DNA of 14,721 nt from Hyphochytrium catenoides (Eukaryota; Sar; Hyphochytriomycetes; Hyphochytriales; Hyphochytriaceae): assembly GCA_900088475.1 (NCBI GenBank), contig FLMG01001783.1:1-14721 (forward strand). The letters are read 5' to 3'. The translations under genes and the position numbers were made by a program. The notes below the pieces were generated by a model. The model was not told the origin of the DNA, searched no databases, and worked only from the letters and a program-made list of their open reading frames with translations. Of this stretch, positions 10,348 through 14,721 are shown piece by piece. How positions within the stretch are numbered: the first letter of the stretch is position 1; each line of letters opens with the position of its first letter.

Positions 10348-13300
10348 ATGGCTCGGACGATAGAGGTGAAGCAGGTGAAGGCCAAGAAGGATGGAAGTAA
10401 GTAACACGGAAAGTTGAGACCAATTTTGTTGACGGGATATCTAACCCTACAGTCTCCGACGTACCTCTCTATTTCTTTGCAGAATGCCTGGCCATCCTTC
10501 TCTACGCAGTTCATACCATTTCACTGGTTTTTGCTGTGCTCCTGGCGCTGACAGCACTATCGGTGATGGGCTCACCCTCCTCTAGAGTGACTCTGCCCAG
10601 CTTCGCACAGGACATTTGCCTTTACTTTGGCATCATCTCCATAGCGGGCTCTATCATAGCTATCGCTGGAGTGCGCATGCACATTACCTACATTCTAGGC
10701 AAACAGTTCAATGTTCTCCTCTGTCTGGTGAGTAAACGCTCAGACTATTCATCCCATGCACAGCAAGGCCTATCATTGAATGTTTTTCTTCCCAGTACTT
10801 GTTGGTGGCCATAATATCTGCAGGACTCATAATACTAGGGGGAGCGGCGTCCATTGCCATGACTAACGTGATCCAGGACGTGGCGGAGATACATACGCTG
10901 CCCCCAAGAACAAAAGTGCCATCGGAAGCCGTGAAAGCGTTTGAAGTTTACAGCATCGAGTCTATCGCTACTCTATCGTCGGCCAACCCTGAGAGGTGGC
11001 TGCAGATCCAAGGAAGTCTAAGCTGTTGTGGGTACACTAATGGCTCCAAGATTGACTGGTACATTGAACCAGAGGTGAGGGGTCTGAGAAATTCTCTAGA
11101 CTCTACTTGCTCCTGCATTTGTGAAGGCACAAACAGCTTGTTGAGCTTCGATAGAATATTGGTCCTAGTCTTTGTACAACGTTAGAAGCTCCTCCATTCC
11201 CCACCATCTCCTGCTTTCCGCTGTCTCTCTCCTAGCCACACAACCCTCTCTCTCTTTCCCTTGCTCTTATAGTCAGATCTTCCCTCCCTTTCATCCCTGT
11301 TTTGCGTCTCATCTTGACTCCATCCATCTTCAAGTCTTTGGTGGCCTTCATGTGCAACTGCCCTACTCTTCTTCTTCTGATCGCCCGGTGGTTCCTACGT
11401 TAGATCGTAGCTCTAAACGGCAAAATTCAAACGTATGAAGCTGCCTGCCACTCCCGTTGCTATACGGCTAAGGGCCGTGGTGGTACAGCTGAGTGTCCCT
11501 CTGTCTCTTGGTGCAAGGAAGTAGTTCTAGGGATCGATCACGTCAGTCTCTTCTACATGGGCTTGGGCATGATTCTCTATGGCAGTTATCAGGTACCCTC
11601 GCGGCACTCTAGGGAGTCCAACCACCTTCATCCCCAGTCTTCCTATCCACCATCTCCCAGTGAAGACAGCTTTACGCTCTACATTTCTCATACTGAGTTC
11701 TGGTTTAGACTTCTTTAGGTCCTAATTTTTCCTCCAACTGGCCGCTGTCCCGTTAATTATCTGCTCGACCTCTATGCCGCCTATTTGATTCCATTGTCAT
11801 CCCTTCTGCTATCCATCGTAGGTCATCTTGGTGCTGGTGACAGCGTATTTCTTTATCCTATGGTATCCCAAGCACCTGAAGGAGGGAAAGAGTCCTAGGG
11901 CTAGCCCTCGGACGAGACGTGCCTCTCCTACGGCAAAACGCCAGTCAGACTTCTCTTCTGCTCCACCTGACCTAGAACAGGGCCAGGTTAACCCCCAGGA
12001 ACAAGTAGAAGAATCAGGTAATATGAGCAAGAAATCCCAAAATTCAAAAATAGACCTAATCCTTTGCAAGCCAATGCAGGGCAACACGATAAAACGTTAA
12101 ACGGGGAGATCCAGCAGTTCAACTCCTCCAGCCCAGCTGATCCTGACCCATCGGCTTCTGCTAGTCCCCATGCTGAAGTTATTGAAGAGCAGAGACAACT
12201 GGACTCTGGAGAGGCTGATGAAAAAGCTGAGAGCAGTCCGCAGCCAGTTGAGCCTCAGACAGCCGGAGATGTAGTACCTGCAGTTGGAGGCGATAGCGAG
12301 CAAAGTGCGATGATCACACCTGTGATCCCGGAGGAGCAGACGTCCATTCCACCTGTGGATCTTTGCGAGGGCGAGAGGAGTCAAAATATCACTTCCCCGT
12401 CTAATCCTAGGCAGAGCCCAGAGCAACCATCGTTACCTCTAGAGGACAGTTTGAAGCGCACTCCCGAACCTACAGATTCAGCACAGGCTGCAGAAGCCCC
12501 TGGGTGTCAAGTTCAAAGCCTGGGTGAATTAACATACGACACCCCGGCTGGTCCTCTGCAGTCTGGACTTAAGGAGAGCCCGGAGGAGGCAAAGATATCT
12601 GAGCCGACGGAGCCGCTGATGGACCAGCCAGTACCTACTAACGCCTACGGAGTAGAAGAAGCACCGATACCAGATCCTTGTGGCGGTGCTGACGCTAACT
12701 CCACTCCAAATGCATCAGAGGAGAGTATCAACGCAGCGCCAGCCGATGTTACCTTGACTGTCGAAATCCCACATTCTCTTACCCCAGAGAACATCCATGC
12801 CCCTCCTTCGGTCTCTCACGCAGCTATTCTAAGCTCAGGAGAGGCTGACTCCAGCTCACACTTGGGGCGGGACGTCGAGCCGAGCAATACGCTCTCACAC
12901 TTGCCTGATGGTACCACCCAGGAGGCTGCAGCGTCCACATTGCTCGATCAAACAGAGACAACTACAAACACGGCTGCGGAATTGGTCGCGAAAGGGGCGT
13001 CAGTACCACCAACGGCTCCTGGAGATACTCTAAACATTGCCCCTGCATCTTTGTCTAACACAACTGAGTTAGCAGGTTCAGCCAGCAGTGCGCATTCGAA
13101 CGAAACAAGCGTGCCAAATGGCTCAACAAATGAATCCACCCATACTAAGCAGGATGGCTCAGATGCCGTCGTGAAGGGTGCGGAGGACCAGTCCAAAATC
13201 CCAACGGACAGCGGCCCTGTTGCTCCTCTTCCTCATCAGGTTCAGCAAGAGGCTTCAGCTCCCATCGCAGAGTCTGACGAGACAGACCTGCCAAGGGCCC

Positions 13301-13446
13301 CAGCTAGTGAATCTGATCCTCCATCTCCATCTGCTCCACCTACATGCGACACTGAAGAGAGTGGCAAGAAGGAGCATGACTCTTCAGGCAATCTACTAGT
13401 ACCAGATTCTATAGTCAATGAGCAGAAGGGTCAGCCTTCATCATAA
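10348..13446 (+). CDS. Tetraspanin with a very long acidic disordered cytoplasmic tail
   Basis: Membrane scaffold family that organises partner proteins into microdomains. Exons: 10348-10396, 10483-10727, 10796-11074, 11404-11592, 11822-12017 and 12080-13446. Phases match throughout, giving 774 aa. The N-terminus is short, basic and cytosolic. TM1 is about residues 18-45, TM2 60-82 and TM3 94-120. The large extracellular loop carries the hallmark CCG (175-177) plus Cys 206, 210, 222 and 228, six cysteines as in classic tetraspanins. TM4 spans about 238-268 (LFYMGLGMILYGSYQ, then VILVLVTAYFFILWY). A basic Ser-rich segment follows (SPRTRRASPTAKRQS, kinase-site-like), then about 450 residues rich in Glu, Ser, Pro, Thr and Ala with no domain, encoded mostly by one exon. 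Usual tetraspanins are 200-350 aa with tails under 50. The tail frame is open for 1367 bases and ends at TAA 13444. Exon 4's acceptor (11403) is the least certain join. Confidence 0.87.
11075..11403 (+). other. Tetraspanin intron 3
   Basis: Donor GAG|GTGAGG; chosen acceptor CCTACGTTAG|ATC, which restores frame into the Cys-rich second half of the large loop. Much of it is pyrimidine-rich, as are other introns here. Confidence 0.7.
11593..11821 (+). other. Tetraspanin intron 4, splitting TM4
   Basis: Donor CAG|GTACCC and acceptor CCATCGTAG|GTC. Removal joins two hydrophobic halves into one membrane helix, which supports the model. Confidence 0.82.
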
Positions 13447-13672
13447 AAGAAGGTTAAGTCCGGGAGCTCTATCAGCTCTATCGGATGGCTCCACAACTCG
13501 CTGCATAGCCGAAAAGTCACGGGAACAAGTATTCGTTACTTCTGAAAGTAAAAAACTTAGTTGGGGTTACAACTAATGAACGAAAGCTGTCAAGTGCGTC
13601 TTTGAGTCCGTTAGTAGTCTTTGCGGCGTCTCAGCTTTGAAGAAACGAGGGCTTTAGCAAACATTAAACACC

Positions 13673-13698
13673 GCCTAGTCTAGCTGCCTAGTCTAGCT
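13673..13698. repeat. 13-bp direct tandem duplication
   Basis: GCCTAGTCTAGCT occurs twice head to tail, followed by a third GCC. A simple local duplication. Confidence 0.9.
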
Positions 13699-14058
13699 GC
13701 CCGGTGCCCACGATAGGACCTACCAAGGCTACGCATCGAATCGAATGGACTTGACATGTTCTTGCATCTCATTTCGCCTACATCATGGCCCGGTGGTCTG
13801 CCAATTCAACCATACATTGCGCGGAGACTGCCTTCTTTGCTCTGCCTCATTCCCAATCAGCCACCAGCCATCTTCTTGCTCCTTCTTGTCTCCGTCATCC
13901 ATGACGCTAGCCTTTTTGCACGGCAGATAGCTCATAGCTCCGGCCTCTCAGCATCGTCGAGATAAGCAGTGCAACGCCTGCAACACACTCATCACCGCCA
14001 CAGAAATTTCCGTTTCAGTGGCAAATGTGATAACCAAATTAGAATCAGACTGTCTAGT

Positions 14059-14269
14059 TTTTTGGCGCCAACGGCGTGAATTTTGCTTCAACTCCTCCTC
14101 CTCCTCCTCCTTTCCTCCTCCAGTCCCAAAACTGATGGGAAGCTTTCTCTCTCTCCCGCTCTGTCTCTCTCCCTGGCTCCACATCTCCCGCTGTTTCTAT
14201 CCAGGTTTCCCTCGCTCGCTCGCTCGTCTCCTTCGTTCTGCTTCTCTTCTCCGTATCCCTGACTTACTA

Positions 14270-14303
<34 letters not shown>

Positions 14304-14440
14304 CCGTGTTGTTTCGCACCCCCGTCGTGGTCTGTCATACGAGCCCATCCTCCAGTTTGTCTGGCTTTCCTCCGTGCAGCTGCTGCGCTGCATCCCGCCG
14401 AGTGGTCCTTCTAAGCTGCTTCCCACCATTATTTTGGCGC
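14059..14440. promoter_or_regulatory. Two TTTTGGCGC (E2F/DP-like) sites
   Basis: TTTTGGCGC occurs at 14060-14068, where it lies in the palindrome TTGGCGCCAA (14062-14071), and again at 14432-14440. It fits the E2F/DP consensus TTTSSCGC. The second copy is about 130 bases before the REEP-like start codon. Binding is inferred, not shown. Confidence 0.35.
14090..14310 (+). repeat. CT/CTC-rich pyrimidine stretch in the REEP-like upstream region
   Basis: A run of six CTC triplets near 14092-14112, mixed pyrimidine sequence, and a (CT)n core near 14271-14303. The orientation, pyrimidine on the sense strand 5' of the gene, is the same as for the tract before the tetraspanin gene. Confidence 0.8.
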
Positions 14441-14565
14441 TCACGCAGAGCTCCGATTCAGCTGTTTAAAGAGGCGTCACGCTTTGGCAGGGTCTAGATC
14501 GTCTCTTGCCCGGGCGGAAGAAGGGAAAGACCCGGCTCTGGACCGCACTCTGGACAGCAGGAGTC

Positions 14566-14721
14566 ATGATTGGGCAGGTTGTGGCTCGATTGCTCTGGTA
14601 AGCACTTAAATTCTTCATCTTCAGCCGCGCCCTTGCCACAGCCACATAGTGCTGAGAATGAAACTCTGCAGTGACGTGATAGGATGCCTCTACCCTGTTT
14701 ACGCCTCAGCCAAGGCCGCGC
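14566..14721 (+). CDS. REEP/TB2/DP1/HVA22-family ER membrane-shaping protein, N-terminal exons (cut by window end)
   Basis: REEP/Yop1/HVA22 proteins are hairpin membrane proteins that curve tubular ER. Exon 1 is 14566-14597, a 74-base intron follows (donor TG|GTAAGC, acceptor CTCTGCAG at 14670-14671), and exon 2 runs from 14672 past the window end. The spliced frame reads MIGQVVARLLCDVIG followed by CLYPVYASAKA. This matches the N-terminus of REEP1-4 as I remember it (MVSWIISRLVVLIFG then TLYPAYYSYKA) residue for residue without a gap, with the family hallmark LYPxYxSxKA. An earlier acceptor (14640-14641) also keeps frame and would add ten residues, but it spoils the alignment. Only about 27 residues are visible, so the subfamily (REEP1-4, REEP5/6 or HVA22) cannot be fixed. 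Confidence 0.75.

Larger units (their letters stand above)
13447..14565. other. Intergenic region upstream of the REEP-like gene
   Basis: Contains the tetraspanin 3' flank, a 13-bp tandem duplication (13673-13698), two TTTTGGCGC words, a CTC/CT-rich stretch (14090-14310) and a short CTCG run near 14213-14226. Open frames in the CT-rich part are composition artefacts. No other gene is seen. Confidence 0.6.

Noticed and set aside
14018-14497. 159-residue plus-strand frame and its antisense
   Set aside because: Pyrimidine-rich promoter region; Ser/Leu/Pro composition follows the CT repeats and no motif is visible.

Overview
This is nuclear DNA of an intron-rich eukaryote. Every protein gene is split by short GT-AG introns (about 60-340 bases) whose exons join in phase, and there is a split tRNA-Tyr. 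No bacterial-type operons are present. The gene content (a TtcA-type tRNA thiolase, a polytopic alpha/beta hydrolase, a tetraspanin and a REEP protein) and the abundant CAG and CT microsatellites suggest a protist or alga, possibly of the alveolate/stramenopile kind. I cannot name the organism from the sequence.

Layout from left to right: (1) 1-699 +, the 3' part of a TtcA-type tRNA 2-thiocytidine synthetase gene. (2) 700-1305, no gene seen. (3) 1306-1977, a 672-bp degenerate CAG/CAA array. (4) 2137-2220 -, a split tRNA-Tyr(GTA) with its own Pol III terminator and upstream TATA and CAA motifs. (5) 2701-4782 +, a complete six-exon RIO2 kinase gene. (6) 4919-7530 -, a multi-exon alpha/beta hydrolase convergent with RIO2. 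(7) 7576-9278 -, a membrane-protein reading frame directly upstream of the hydrolase, either a separate tail-anchored protein or, more likely, the N-terminal half of the same protein. (8) 9279-10347, a divergent intergenic region dominated by a long CT tract. (9) 10348-13446 +, a six-exon tetraspanin with a tail of about 500 acidic, disordered residues. (10) 13447-14565, a non-coding region with CT tracts and two TTTTGGCGC sites. (11) 14566-14721 +, the first two exons of a REEP/TB2/DP1/HVA22 gene, cut by the window end.

The genes form no obvious pathway. TtcA, tRNA-Tyr and RIO2 all serve translation (tRNA modification, tRNA supply, 40S maturation). The hydrolase, tetraspanin and REEP proteins are membrane-associated. 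These look like ordinary neighbouring housekeeping genes rather than a functional cluster. The least ordinary items are the tetraspanin tail, the membrane/hydrolase junction and the phase-rotating CAG array. Exon joins were made by hand from reading frame, splice dinucleotides and remembered family sequences, and the uncertain joins are marked.
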